The notes below the pieces were generated by a model that worked only from the letters and a program-made list of their open reading frames with translations, did not search any database and was not told the DNA's origin. Source: an uncultured Acetatifactor sp. (GTDB lineage: Bacteria; Bacillota; Clostridia; Lachnospirales; Lachnospiraceae). From it: a DNA stretch of 13,905 bases. Position numbers and translations under genes: made by a program. Location: contig CAKRRS010000073.1 of the NCBI GenBank assembly GCA_934394665.1, forward strand, positions 1 to 13,905, in the 5' to 3' direction. Positions 6,487 through 13,905 of the stretch are shown piece by piece; the stretch's first letter is position 1, and every line of letters starts with the position of its first letter.

Positions 6487-8253
6487 ATGGCAGTGGTAAA
6501 ACAGGAACAGAACGAAGGGGAAAACGGAACGATACAATTAAACGGAATCAAGGATCTTAAAGGCAGAAAGGGAGCAAATCTGATTGTAAAAATTCTGGCA
6601 CTGGTACTGGTGCCGATGCTGGTTATCGTTATTTTTGCTTCGCTGGCACTGGATGCAGTGGGAGATGATACGGCAGAACGTCTGGTGAGGGAAGAACTGG
6701 TTGCAACCGAATATGCCATGCAGCTGAATCTGAACAATGCATCGGAAGAGGGATTCCGCTACGAGAACGGAGTACTTTATAAAGGAGAGATCAACTTAAG
6801 CGATAATCTGGTATTTCTGGAGACTTTTAAGGAAAATACCGGTGTGGATGTTGCGTTGTTCTGGGGAAAAGAACTTGCTGTATCTGATATCAATGAATCC
6901 GGCATCCGGTTGAATGATGCGGTAGCTGATCAGGTGCTGGCGGGAGAAAATTATTACAGTACTTCCGTGAAACTGGGCAGTGAACGTTATTATGCGTACA
7001 TGACACCAATCTATGGGGAAGATGGTCAAAATGCGGTCGGTATCCTCGCCGTGGCACTTCCGGTGAAAGATATAGCGGCAGTTTACAGTCACGTGGTTTC
7101 TTCCAATACGATTTTTCTAGTGGTATTGCTGTTGGTGTTCTGCGTGTCTACCATATTGGTTGTGACATTGATCTCCAAAGCATTATTAAGGGTGGTATCG
7201 AATCTGGATCTGGTAGCTGAAGGCAAACTGGACTTTGCGGTATCCGGTAAACTGATCAACCGTACCGATGAAGTGGGAAAGATCGCGAGAGCAGTGAACT
7301 CCGTAGTGACCGGATTCTCCAGGATCATTACAGATATTCATCATTCCATGAAGGATATGAATGCGTTTACCGGTACGTTTACCAGCAATTTTGATAGTAT
7401 CGGACAGTCGATCTCTTCCGTGAACACGGCGGTGAACGAGATCGCACAGGGTGCAACCACACAGGCTGCGGACACCCAGAGAGTCAGCGAGAGCATGAAC
7501 GACATGAGCAATGCCCTGAACCGTACGGCGGACAGTGTAAATGCACTGAGCAGCAGCGCTGTCAACATGAAGGAAAGCAATGCAACCGTAGACAGTACCC
7601 TGAAGGAACTGCTTGAGATCAGCTCTCATACACAGAAGTCTGTGGATCAGGTGCAGGAGCAGACCAATATCACCAACGAGTCCGCACAGGCCATTCAGGC
7701 GGCAACCGATATTATCGCAGGCATTGCGAACCAGACCAACCTGTTATCCTTAAATGCCAGCATCGAAGCGGCAAGAGCCGGAGAGATGGGCAGAGGATTT
7801 GCAGTCGTGGCAGAAGAGATCCGCGGTCTGGCAGACCAGTCCAAGGAATCTGCGGATAAGATCCGCGGTATCGTGGAGAACCTGATCAGCAATTCTAACC
7901 AGAGCGTAGAGATCATGAACGGTGTAGTAGGCGAGATCCATCAGCAGAATGAGAAGCTCGGCACGACCCTGGATGTATTCGGTACACTGAATCAGGAGAT
8001 CCAGAAGGTAGTCGGTGAGATTAACGTGATCTCTCAGGAACTGGATCATATTGAAAGCTACAAGACCGACGTGGTGAACAAGATCGACAGCTTAACCGAG
8101 ATCTCCCAGAACAATGCGGCAAGCACGGAAGAAACCGCAGCTACCATGGATCAGCTGGCAGAGATCGTAGAGGATTGCAGACAGGCTACCGCACAGCTGA
8201 ATGCCATTGCAGACGAGCTGAATGCAAATGCGAGGAAGTTCCAGATCGGATAA
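6487..8253 (+). CDS. Methyl-accepting chemotaxis protein with single Cache-like sensor
   Basis: A 588-residue transmembrane chemoreceptor that would signal through CheA/CheW. Order of parts: a short cytosolic N-terminus, first membrane segment about 32-56, an extracytoplasmic sensor about 57-205, second membrane segment about 207-232 and a HAMP domain to about 285. The long helical signalling domain follows, with its hairpin tip around [21 protein letters not shown] (from I413) and [16 protein letters not shown]. The sensor contains [10 protein letters not shown] and [13 protein letters not shown], resembling the single-Cache (sCache_3-like) type that binds small organic acids or sugars; the ligand is not known. 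ATG 6487 is chosen over 6382 because AAAGGAGG (6468-6475) is just upstream and the earlier ATG falls inside the predicted leader structure. It has its own promoter and is followed by a terminator-like hairpin. There is no C-terminal CheR-tethering pentapeptide evident. Its presence implies a motile organism. Confidence 0.95.
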   Translation: MAVVKQEQNEGENGTIQLNGIKDLKGRKGANLIVKILALVLVPMLVIVIFASLALDAVGDDTAERLVREELVATEYAMQLNLNNASEEGFRYENGVLYKGEINLSDNLVFLETFKENTGVDVALFWGKELAVSDINESGIRLNDAVADQVLAGENYYSTSVKLGSERYYAYMTPIYGEDGQNAVGILAVALPVKDIAAVYSHVVSSNTIFLVVLLLVFCVSTILVVTLISKALLRVVSNLDLVAEGKLDFAVSGKLINRTDEVGKIARAVNSVVTGFSRIITDIHHSMKDMNAFTGTFTSNFDSIGQSISSVNTAVNEIAQGATTQAADTQRVSESMNDMSNALNRTADSVNALSSSAVNMKESNATVDSTLKELLEISSHTQKSVDQVQEQTNITNESAQAIQAATDIIAGIANQTNLLSLNASIEAARAGEMGRGFAVVAEEIRGLADQSKESADKIRGIVENLISNSNQSVEIMNGVVGEIHQQNEKLGTTLDVFGTLNQEIQKVVGEINVISQELDHIESYKTDVVNKIDSLTEISQNNAASTEETAATMDQLAEIVEDCRQATAQLNAIADELNANARKFQIG

Positions 8254-8534
8254 AAATCGCAGTACGTTGCACGGACAATAGATTCAGACAACGTAAATAC
8301 GGGGAGCGAGATATCATCATAATGAAAGTATGATAAAATGCAAAGGGGCACGGTTACAGGAAACTGTAGCGGTGCCCTTTCCGCGGAATGTGTTTCAAGA
8401 AAATTCGCAGAGATATTTTCCTAAATGTTTGAATCTGATTTTCGTAGTTATTGCGTGTTTTTTGGATTGGAAGTTCAAAATCGGAAAAATTAAATTTTTT
8501 GAAAAAATATCGGAAGGAAAAGGAATAGGAAACA
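8254..8534 (+). other. Intergenic region between the chemoreceptor and MATE genes
   Basis: It holds the hairpin at 8343-8380 and then an AT-rich tract leading to the MATE gene. A weak promoter candidate is TTGGAA (8468-8473-like tract) with a 17-base spacer to TTAAAT, four of six matches at each box. Purine-rich GGAAGGAAAAGG just before 8535 supplies the ribosome site. No gene is seen. Confidence 0.35.
8343..8380 (+). terminator. GAAA-loop hairpin, probable terminator
   Basis: GGGCACGGTTACAG (8346-8359) pairs with CTGTAGCGGTGCCC (8364-8377) with one G-G mismatch and one T-G wobble. It is closed by a GAAA tetraloop, and AA before and TTT after can extend the stem. The T run is only three bases and is followed by CC, so termination may be incomplete. 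It lies 90 bases after the chemoreceptor stop codon. Confidence 0.6.
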
Positions 8535-9884
8535 ATGAGTGCAATAGAAAAACACGACATGACCAGAGGAAAGATACTATTACCGTTAGTATCTTTTACG
8601 ATTCCCCTGGTACTGGGGAATCTGTTTCAGCTGACTTATAATGCGGCGGATTCCGTCATCGTGGGAAAATATGTGGGAGAACAGGCACTGGCGGCAGTGG
8701 GAACCTCCACACCGATCATGAACATTGCGATCCTGCTGATCAGCGGGATGTGCATGGGCGCCAGTGTGCTCATGAGTTCCCAGTACGGCGCAAAAGATTA
8801 CGATACCCTGTCGAAACAGATCAGCACCACAATGCTGGCGGGCTGCGGATTCTCTCTTGCATTTTCTCTGCTGATGCTTCTGCTTGCCACACCGGTGCTC
8901 CGGCTGATCCGGGTGCCGGAGACAGCAATCCCGGAGGCGGCAAGCTACTTAAGGATTGTTTTTCTGGGACTGATCTTTACCTTTATGTATAATTTCCTGG
9001 CGAATACCATGCGCGCACTGGGAGACAGCAGGACACCGCTGTATTTTCTGATAACCAGTGCTTTCTTAAATGTGTTCGGAGACCTCTTTTTTGTGGTCAT
9101 ATTGCGGTGGGGCGTCGCCGGAAGCGCAATCGCCACGGTGTGCAGCGAAGGCTTGTGCTGCCTGCTGTGCGGTCTGTATATCCGGAAAAAGATTCCGTTA
9201 TTGTGCCTGGGGAAAAAATGGTTTGTGTTTGACAAAAGTCTGCTGGGCAAGACCGTAAGCTACGGCAGTACCAGCGCCATGCAGCAGGTATGCTTACAGC
9301 TGGGCAAGCTGATCATCCAGTCTGTCGTCAACACACAGGGTGTGGCAGTCATGGCAGCTTTTACAGCGGTGAACCGCGTGGATGATTTTGCTTACACACC
9401 GCAGCAGAATATCGGACATGCCATGACGACCTTTCTGGCGCAGAATAAGGGCGCGGGACATAAAGAACGAATGAAAAAAGGCTTCCAGACCGGCCTCCTG
9501 ATCGAACTGGTCTATTCTATTGGGTTGTTCTGCACAATCGGCGGACTGGCACCGCAGATCATGAATTTATTTGCAGAAGACGGGGATGCACAGGTGGTAT
9601 CTCTGGGTATCGGTTATCTGCATCTGATCTCCTGGATGTATATCTTACCGGGCCTGACCAACGGCATCCAGGGATTTTTCCGCGGCATCGGAGACCTGAA
9701 GGTGACATTGTACAGCACCTTTATGAATATGTTCGGCAGGGTAGTGGCAGTATTTGTAATGATCCGGATGCTGCACATGGATTTTGCCACCCTGGCATGG
9801 GCGAACATGATCGGATGGATCGTGATGCTTTTGTTCGAAGTGCCGCTGTTAGTGAAGTCGATCCGGGGCGGAGAATGCGGATAA
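8535..9884 (+). CDS. MATE family efflux transporter
   Basis: A 449-residue integral membrane exporter with about 12 membrane helices in two homologous halves, expected to expel drugs or metabolites in exchange for Na+ or H+. The first half starts LVSFTIPLVLGNLFQLTYNAADSVIVGKYVGEQALAAVG, of which the core NAADSVIVGKYVGEQALA is the standard MATE opening. The internal pair RALGDSRTPLYF (first half) and FRGIGDLKVTLYSTFMNM (second half) marks the duplication. The length is usual for the clostridial DinF/NorM-like group. The ATG is preceded by several AGGA repeats in a purine-rich tract. The gene stands alone: terminator-like hairpin upstream, and a new promoter for the regulator genes downstream. 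I see no good terminator behind it, only a weak TCCGG/CCGGA pairing. Substrate unknown. Confidence 0.92.
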   Translation: MSAIEKHDMTRGKILLPLVSFTIPLVLGNLFQLTYNAADSVIVGKYVGEQALAAVGTSTPIMNIAILLISGMCMGASVLMSSQYGAKDYDTLSKQISTTMLAGCGFSLAFSLLMLLLATPVLRLIRVPETAIPEAASYLRIVFLGLIFTFMYNFLANTMRALGDSRTPLYFLITSAFLNVFGDLFFVVILRWGVAGSAIATVCSEGLCCLLCGLYIRKKIPLLCLGKKWFVFDKSLLGKTVSYGSTSAMQQVCLQLGKLIIQSVVNTQGVAVMAAFTAVNRVDDFAYTPQQNIGHAMTTFLAQNKGAGHKERMKKGFQTGLLIELVYSIGLFCTIGGLAPQIMNLFAEDGDAQVVSLGIGYLHLISWMYILPGLTNGIQGFFRGIGDLKVTLYSTFMNMFGRVVAVFVMIRMLHMDFATLAWANMIGWIVMLLFEVPLLVKSIRGGECG

Positions 9885-9947
9885 GAGTGAAATCCGGAAT
9901 TAGAAGAGTGACCTGATGCCGGAAAAAGTGTTTTATCGCTAAAATAT

Positions 9948-9977
9948 CTGTCAGGATACCATGAATCGTGATATAAT
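9948..9977 (+). promoter_or_regulatory. Extended -10 promoter upstream of the response regulator gene
   Basis: CTGTCA (9948-9953, four of six), an 18-base spacer and a perfect TATAAT (9972-9977) preceded by TGA, making the extended -10 TGATATAAT. Transcription would start near 9984 and leave a leader of about 198 bases to the ATG at 10182. The -10 is inside the first copy of the 14-base direct repeat. Confidence 0.65.
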
Positions 9978-10134
9978 GAGCGTAGGCAATGAGCAGTGTG
10001 GCCACACGTATTACACAATATGACTGCTTGCAGGCAATATTGTGTAATATGTGGGGACGATAGGGCGAAGCCCGGACATCCCGGGAACACAACGTGTTTC
10101 CGGGATGCACTGCAAGCTTATGATATCATGAGCG
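9969..10134 (+). repeat. 14-base direct repeats flanking a palindromic segment
   Basis: TGATATAATGAGCG (9969-9982) and TGATATCATGAGCG (10121-10134) differ at one base and are 152 bases apart. The first includes the extended -10 of the promoter; the second has TGATATCAT, which could itself serve as an extended -10 (five of six). Between them lies the multi-hairpin segment 9993-10113. The arrangement resembles target duplication around a small palindromic element, or a duplicated promoter. Confidence 0.5.
9993..10113 (+). other. Multi-helix structured segment in the leader of the two-component operon
   Basis: A closing stem GCAGTG (9993-9998) / CACTGC (10108-10113) can enclose three hairpins. 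The first is CACGTATTACACAATAT (10005-10021) with 10037-10053, 17 contiguous pairs including one G-T. The second is GGGC-GAA-GCCC (10063-10073). The third is CATCCCGGGAACAC (10077-10090) with GTGTTTCCGGGATG (10094-10107), 14 pairs with one G-T. A rival pairing, CTGCAA (10110-10115) with TTGCAG (10155-10160), would break the closing stem and place a helix just before the ribosome site. I do not recognise a known RNA family. It could be a regulatory leader, a separate RNA, or a palindromic mobile repeat. Confidence 0.5.
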
Positions 10135-10181
10135 CAAGAGAGTCAACGCGTTGTTTGCAGGTAAAAGAGGGGTCACGTAAA

Positions 10182-11786
10182 ATGTTAAAAGTTTTTTTGG
10201 TAGAGGATGAGTTTGTCATCCGTGAAGGAATTAAAAACAATATAGACTGGAAGGCTCATGGCTATGAGTTCTGTGGGGAGGCCGGCGATGGGGAGCTGGC
10301 CTATCCACAGATCCAGAAATTGCGTCCTGATATCGTCATCACCGATATCAGGATGCCGTTTATGGACGGATTGGAATTAAGCCGTCTGATCCGCAAAGAG
10401 CTGCCGGATACGGAAATCATTATTCTGTCAGGATATCAGGAATTCGAATATGCCAAAGAAGCCATCAAACTGGGAGTGGCCCAGTATCTGTCCAAACCCA
10501 TCAACGGAGAAGAACTGGTAGCGGAACTGGACGAACTTTCCACCAAGATCGAAGAAAAAAGAAGAGCACAGCAGATCCGTGAACGGTATCAGCAGGAGAT
10601 GGAGGAAAACAATCTCAGAGAGCGGAAAAAGCTGTTCCAGGAGCTGGTCACCGGAGAAAATACTGTGGCAGAGCTGTTGGAAGCGGCAGAAGGACTGGGT
10701 ATCGATCTGTCGGCACCCTGGTATAATATTATCCTGTTCAAGACCCAGTCACTTCGCCATGCACAGGATGAATATTCCGGAAGTCTGATCCGCATTGAGC
10801 AGGAACTGCGCAGTCTGGAGGACGGCACGACCGTCATCGCCTTTGACCGCAATCTGGAAGGAAAGGCCTTTTTATTAAAAGCAGATTCCGAAGAGCAGCT
10901 GTCGCTCTTGCAGCAGGAATACATAGAAAAAATCAAGGACATCATGGAAGGCTATGAACATGTGAGATACTTTGGCGGCATTGGCAGACCGGTGAACCGT
11001 CTGCGGGAGCTTCCGGTTTCTTTCGAACAGGCAAGCCACGCTTTTGCACACAGATATCTGGTGCAGGACAGCAGAATCCTTGACAGCGGACGACTTTCAC
11101 AGGAAGCAGAGAGTGCAGATACCTTTGATATTAAAGAAGTCAATCCCAAACAGATCGACCGGACACGGATCCAGGAATTCCTGAAACAGGGAGACAGTGA
11201 AGAAGTGATCTACTTTGTAGAGGAATTTTTCCAGGATCTCAGCAACAAAGCACTGCAATCCAATATTTTCCGACAGTATATTACCATGGATGCGTATTTC
11301 TGCGTGGTGGATTTTATGGAAAGCTTTCAGACCAACACAGAGGAATTAGAGACGCCTAATCAGGATGAAAAAACATTACAGGATAGTGAAAGCGCCGTGC
11401 ATTACATTATCAGAATCCTGCAAAAGGCACTGGAAGTGCGGGACAAATCTGCAAGCAGCCGCTATGACGATGTGGTGGATCAGGTCATGAAGTACATTGA
11501 CGGGAACTATGCGGATGAGGAACTTTCCCTGAACCTGTTAGCTTCTCACGTGAATTTCTCCCCAAACCACCTGAGCATGATCTTCAGCCAGCAGACCGGG
11601 CAGAGTTTTATCAAATATCTGACGGATTACCGCATGAATAAAGCGAAAGAGCTGTTACGCTGTACCGGTAAACGCAGCAGCATCATCAGTCAGGAGGTAG
11701 GATATAAGGATCCTCATTACTTCTCTTATCTGTTCAAAAAGACCCAGGGAATGACTCCTACCCAGTATCGCGGAGGGAACAGTTAA
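10182..11786 (+). CDS. YesN-type response regulator with AraC-family DNA-binding domain
   Basis: A 534-residue transcription regulator. The receiver domain (1-125) has the acidic pair E8/D9, the phosphorylation site D55 (VITDIRMP), the switch serine S83 and lysine K105 (LSKP). A charged coiled-coil linker (about 125-155) leads to a middle region (about 160-300) with GGIGRPVNRLRELPVSFEQASHA; its GIGRPV core recalls the degenerate GGDEF-like domain common in YesN and CdaR proteins. The C-terminal AraC-type double helix-turn-helix (about 430-534) contains LSLNLLASHVNFSPNHLSMIF and ends YFSYLFKKTQGMTPTQYR. The start is set at ATG 10182, with AAGAGGGG (10165-10172) before it and the receiver domain beginning at once (MLKVFLVEDE); an upstream ATG at 9996 would lie within the leader hairpins. 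It is co-transcribed with the kinase gene 44 bases downstream and probably activates the sugar ABC transporter genes that follow. Confidence 0.95.
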   Translation: MLKVFLVEDEFVIREGIKNNIDWKAHGYEFCGEAGDGELAYPQIQKLRPDIVITDIRMPFMDGLELSRLIRKELPDTEIIILSGYQEFEYAKEAIKLGVAQYLSKPINGEELVAELDELSTKIEEKRRAQQIRERYQQEMEENNLRERKKLFQELVTGENTVAELLEAAEGLGIDLSAPWYNIILFKTQSLRHAQDEYSGSLIRIEQELRSLEDGTTVIAFDRNLEGKAFLLKADSEEQLSLLQQEYIEKIKDIMEGYEHVRYFGGIGRPVNRLRELPVSFEQASHAFAHRYLVQDSRILDSGRLSQEAESADTFDIKEVNPKQIDRTRIQEFLKQGDSEEVIYFVEEFFQDLSNKALQSNIFRQYITMDAYFCVVDFMESFQTNTEELETPNQDEKTLQDSESAVHYIIRILQKALEVRDKSASSRYDDVVDQVMKYIDGNYADEELSLNLLASHVNFSPNHLSMIFSQQTGQSFIKYLTDYRMNKAKELLRCTGKRSSIISQEVGYKDPHYFSYLFKKTQGMTPTQYRGGNS

Positions 11787-11830
11787 CCACCATTATCGAT
11801 GAAAATGAGCGTGGAAAAGGCAGGATTCTT

Positions 11831-13273
11831 ATGAGAAAAAAGATAAAAGAACTTTATGATCATTCGACACTGGTGGCAAAGATAAGATACTCATATCTTT
11901 GTCTGTTGGTGCCGTTTGTGTTATTTCTCATCTTTTGCTTCTATAATCTGTGGAACAATAACCGCAGATACGAGGATATGATCAATTCCTCCGTTATGGC
12001 CAGTCAGTTCAGTCTGGATTTCCAAAAAGATTTTGACTATGAGACTTATCTCCTTATCGTAGGCAACAAGACACTGGAGGAGTCCAGTCTGCATGATATG
12101 CTGGCGGAAGCGGATGACATCGTGGTCGGACTGGAGCAGCTGACAGAATCTCAGGAGAACCTGAAACGACTGACCAGTGTCAAAAAATACCTGAACAATC
12201 TTGCTACCTATGTAGGAAGAATCGAGGAAAATATCCGAGAAGGCAACCGTTATGAGGATAATATAGAAATCTGGGAAAACGATGTACAGATCGTGACCTC
12301 CCTGGTGGGAGACACTATGTCCCAGTATATATATTATGAGATCCGGGGCATTCAGGAGAGCAGACAACAGTATCAGGATTTTTTTGTTAATATGATCCGG
12401 TTTTCTGTGATCGCCTTTGCCATGATCCTTATGTTGTTTTTATTCCTTTCCTATTATATTCCATTGAGTATCACCAGACCAATCCGACGGCTGACCCAGG
12501 TGACGGATCAGGTGGCGAAGGGAGATCTGACGGTCCGCTCCGATGTGACGGGAGGCGTGGAGGCCCAGGTGCTCAGTGATTCCCTGAACACCATGATCGA
12601 CAAGATCAACGAACTGTTAGAGCAGGTGAAAACGGAACAGGTGAGACTGCGCAAGGCGGAATTCGAACTGTTGCAGTCCCAGATCAACCCTCACTTCTTA
12701 TATAATACGCTGGATGCTATCGTATGGCTGGCGGAAGCCGGTGAACAGAAAAAAGTCGTAAGCATGGTAGGCAGTCTGTCGGACTTTTTCCGGATATCAT
12801 TGAACCAGGGACAGGATATTCTGAATGTAAAAGAAGAACTGCAGCACGTCCGCAGTTACCTGGAGATCCAGCAGATGCGTTATCAGGACATCCTGCAATA
12901 TGAGATCTGTGTTCCGGAGGAGCTGAACCATTGCTGTATTCCCAAGATCACCTTACAGCCGTTGGTGGAAAATGCATTGTATCACGGCATTAAGAACAAG
13001 CGCGGCAAAGGAATGATCCGGGTCGACGGAGCATGGGACGGCGAAGACTGTATCCTGCGGATCACCGACAACGGAAGAGGCATGACACCGGAGCGGCTGG
13101 AACAGGTACGGGAAGGCATCCGCAACAGAAATGTCCGGGAGACGGATATCTACGGCCTTTATAATGTCAATGAACGTATCCGCCTGAACTTCGGAGAAAA
13201 TTATGGTATTACCATTACCAGTACTTACGGAGAAGGCACCTGTGTAACGGTGAGACTTCCCGGCTGCTTATGA
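11831..13273 (+). CDS. YesM/LytS-type sensor histidine kinase
   Basis: A 480-residue membrane sensor kinase, partner of the preceding response regulator. First membrane segment about 20-41; an extracytoplasmic, wholly helical sensor about 42-185 (four-helix-bundle-like, no Cache signature); second membrane segment about 186-210; HAMP domain about 211-265 (ITRPIRRLTQVTDQVAKGDLT core). The His_kinase domain carries the phospho-acceptor H288 in QINPHFLYNTLD. The ATPase domain shows the N box LVENALYHG (N381), the G box DNGRGM (413-418) and GLYNVNERIRLNFG. This architecture is typical of carbohydrate-responsive kinases in Firmicutes. AAAAGG (11815-11820) is the best ribosome site for this ATG. 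A strong terminator follows immediately, so the regulator and kinase form a two-gene operon. The signal is unknown; a sugar-loaded binding protein, such as the lipoprotein downstream, is a possible input. Confidence 0.95.
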   Translation: MRKKIKELYDHSTLVAKIRYSYLCLLVPFVLFLIFCFYNLWNNNRRYEDMINSSVMASQFSLDFQKDFDYETYLLIVGNKTLEESSLHDMLAEADDIVVGLEQLTESQENLKRLTSVKKYLNNLATYVGRIEENIREGNRYEDNIEIWENDVQIVTSLVGDTMSQYIYYEIRGIQESRQQYQDFFVNMIRFSVIAFAMILMLFLFLSYYIPLSITRPIRRLTQVTDQVAKGDLTVRSDVTGGVEAQVLSDSLNTMIDKINELLEQVKTEQVRLRKAEFELLQSQINPHFLYNTLDAIVWLAEAGEQKKVVSMVGSLSDFFRISLNQGQDILNVKEELQHVRSYLEIQQMRYQDILQYEICVPEELNHCCIPKITLQPLVENALYHGIKNKRGKGMIRVDGAWDGEDCILRITDNGRGMTPERLEQVREGIRNRNVRETDIYGLYNVNERIRLNFGENYGITITSTYGEGTCVTVRLPGCL

Positions 13274-13280
13274 AAAAAAT

Positions 13281-13328
13281 AAACCACTATCGTAAAAAAA
13301 TCAACTTTTTGCGCTGGTGGTTTTTTTT
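13281..13328 (+). terminator. Strong intrinsic terminator after the kinase gene
   Basis: AAACCACTA (13281-13289) pairs with TGGTGGTTT (13315-13323), counting one T-G wobble. After one mismatch, CGTAAAAA (13291-13298) pairs with TTTTTGCG (about 13306-13313). The loop is short and eight Ts (13321-13328) follow. It separates the two-component operon from the transporter operon. Confidence 0.9.
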
Positions 13329-13450
13329 GCCATAAAAATTTCAACTTTTCCGTGAGGTATCTTCATGGTTTTTTTCCCGGCTCCGCTTTACAATAAGATC
13401 ATCAAAGAAATAGTTCTTTGGGAAACAAAAACAAATTGGGAGGTTACACA
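13329..13450 (+). promoter_or_regulatory. Promoter and leader region of the sugar-binding lipoprotein gene
   Basis: TACAAT (13389-13394) is a good -10, but no acceptable -35 lies 16-18 bases upstream (the spot reads TGGTTT), as expected for an activator-dependent promoter. TCAACTTTT occurs at 13300-13308, inside the terminator, and again at 13341-13349, 41 bases apart; the second copy lies about 45 bases upstream of the -10 and could be a regulator site. Just after the predicted start, CAAAGAA (13403-13409) / TTCTTTG (13414-13420) forms a 7-pair hairpin that may protect the mRNA 5' end. GGGAGG (13438-13443) is the ribosome site. Confidence 0.5.
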
Positions 13451-13905
13451 ATGAAGAAGAAAATTTTAGCAGCAGTAATGGCAGCAACCATGATCTTTAG
13501 CCTTGTAGCATGCGGCTCCTCTGATGCAGGCAGCAACGCAGCAACCGGAAGCGCAAACGCAACCGGAAGCGCAAACGCAAACGCAGACGCAGGTGCATCC
13601 AGCTCCTCCGGAGATCTGATCAAAGTCGGCATCATCAACAACGACCCTAACGAGTCCGGTTACCGTACCGCAAACGATAAGGATATGAAGAATACCTTTA
13701 CCGAGGCTAACGGCTACGAAGCATCTTTCGCATACAGCTTAAAGAACGATGAGCAGATCACAGCAGCTCAGAAGTTCATTCAGGATGGCGTTGACTACTT
13801 ACTTCTGTCCGCAGCAGATACCGCAGGATGGGATTCCGTACTGAAGGATGCACAGGATGCAGGTATCAGAGTTATCCTCTTCGACCGTACCATTGATGCA
13901 GATGA
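13451..13905 (+). CDS. YtfQ-like sugar ABC transporter substrate-binding lipoprotein, 3' truncated by the window
   Basis: The first 151 residues of a secreted, lipid-anchored sugar-binding protein; no stop is reached. A signal peptide (MKKKILAAVMAATMIFSLVAC) ends in the lipobox LVAC with C21 as the lipidated residue. A low-complexity Ala/Gly/Ser/Asn tether (about 22-54) follows, then the periplasmic-binding-protein fold starting LIKVGIINNDPNESGYR. The segment TAGWDSVLKDAQDAGIRVIL followed by FDRTID closely recalls E. coli YtfQ (ATGWEPVLKEAKDA...LLDRSID as I remember it), a galactofuranose binder, so a furanose-type sugar is a reasonable guess. GGGAGG (13438-13443), seven bases before the ATG, fixes the start. 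It lies behind a terminator with its own promoter, next to a two-component operon that probably controls it. The ATPase and permease genes should follow outside the window. Confidence 0.9.
   Translation, partial: MKKKILAAVMAATMIFSLVACGSSDAGSNAATGSANATGSANANADAGASSSSGDLIKVGIINNDPNESGYRTANDKDMKNTFTEANGYEASFAYSLKNDEQITAAQKFIQDGVDYLLLSAADTAGWDSVLKDAQDAGIRVILFDRTIDAD
13541..13576 (+). repeat. Two perfect 18-base tandem copies in the lipoprotein tether
   Basis: GCAACCGGAAGCGCAAAC is repeated exactly twice (13541-13558, 13559-13576), followed by the related GCAAAC and GCAGAC. It encodes the tether repeat ATGSAN. Being a multiple of three, gain or loss of a copy would only lengthen or shorten the flexible linker between the membrane anchor and the binding domain. 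Confidence 0.85.

Noticed and set aside
5402..8476. GATTGGAARTTC shared by the regions upstream of tcdA (5402-5413) and of the MATE gene (8465-8476)
   Set aside because: Twelve bases with one difference and different positions relative to the genes; too short to separate from chance in AT-rich spacers.
9996..10181. Upstream ATG that would extend the response regulator by 62 residues
   Set aside because: The added stretch is encoded by the hairpins, has no family character, and the receiver domain begins exactly at ATG 10182 behind AAGAGGGG.
1..13905. Mobile element, prophage, CRISPR array, tRNA or rRNA
   Set aside because: No transposase, integrase, spaced repeats or RNA-gene sequence was found on either strand; the only hint is the repeat-flanked palindrome at 9969-10134, reported separately.

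Overview
The window is a single-strand (+) stretch of about 14 kb from a Gram-positive, low-to-mid GC gut-type Firmicute, most likely a Lachnospiraceae-like Clostridia. The reasons are the family mix (uxaA/uxaB with a cytosolic-looking GH28, YesM/YesN-type two-component system, TcdA, sugar-binding lipoprotein), strong AGGAGG-type ribosome sites and intrinsic terminators. I see no transposase, phage gene, tRNA, rRNA or CRISPR array. Every credible gene is on the + strand.

Layout. (1) 1-2219: the 3' part of tagaturonate reductase (uxaB), overlapping a complete altronate dehydratase (uxaA), two consecutive steps of D-galacturonate catabolism. (2) 2220-5257: after an intra-cluster hairpin come a small protein that looks like a reduced GH88/GH105 relative, a family 28 pectin hydrolase without signal peptide, and a TIM-barrel sugar isomerase/epimerase. 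Together 1-5257 reads as a pectin/galacturonate utilisation cluster. (3) 5258-5520: a compact promoter, leader and terminator unit (possible small RNA or attenuator) ahead of tcdA, a tRNA-modification housekeeping gene (5521-6279). (4) 6328-8253: a methyl-accepting chemotaxis protein with its own strong promoter and a foldable 5' leader. (5) 8535-9884: a MATE-family exporter. (6) 9885-13273: an elaborately foldable, direct-repeat-flanked leader followed by an AraC-type response regulator and its histidine kinase, ending in a strong terminator. (7) 13451 to the end: the start of a YtfQ-like sugar-binding lipoprotein of an ABC transporter, presumably the target of the two-component system.

How it fits together. 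Oligogalacturonides entering the cell would be trimmed by the GH28 enzyme and by unsaturated-uronide hydrolases encoded elsewhere. Galacturonate then goes through tagaturonate (UxaB) and altronate (UxaA) to 2-keto-3-deoxygluconate. The two-component system and sugar ABC binding protein next door suggest that the same region also senses and imports a (furanose-type?) sugar, possibly from pectin side chains. No whole new protein system is evident. The least explained parts are non-coding: the structured leaders at 5244-5363, 6370-6467 and 9969-10160, plus the small GH105-like protein at 2291-2764. All family assignments are from reading the sequence, without database searches.
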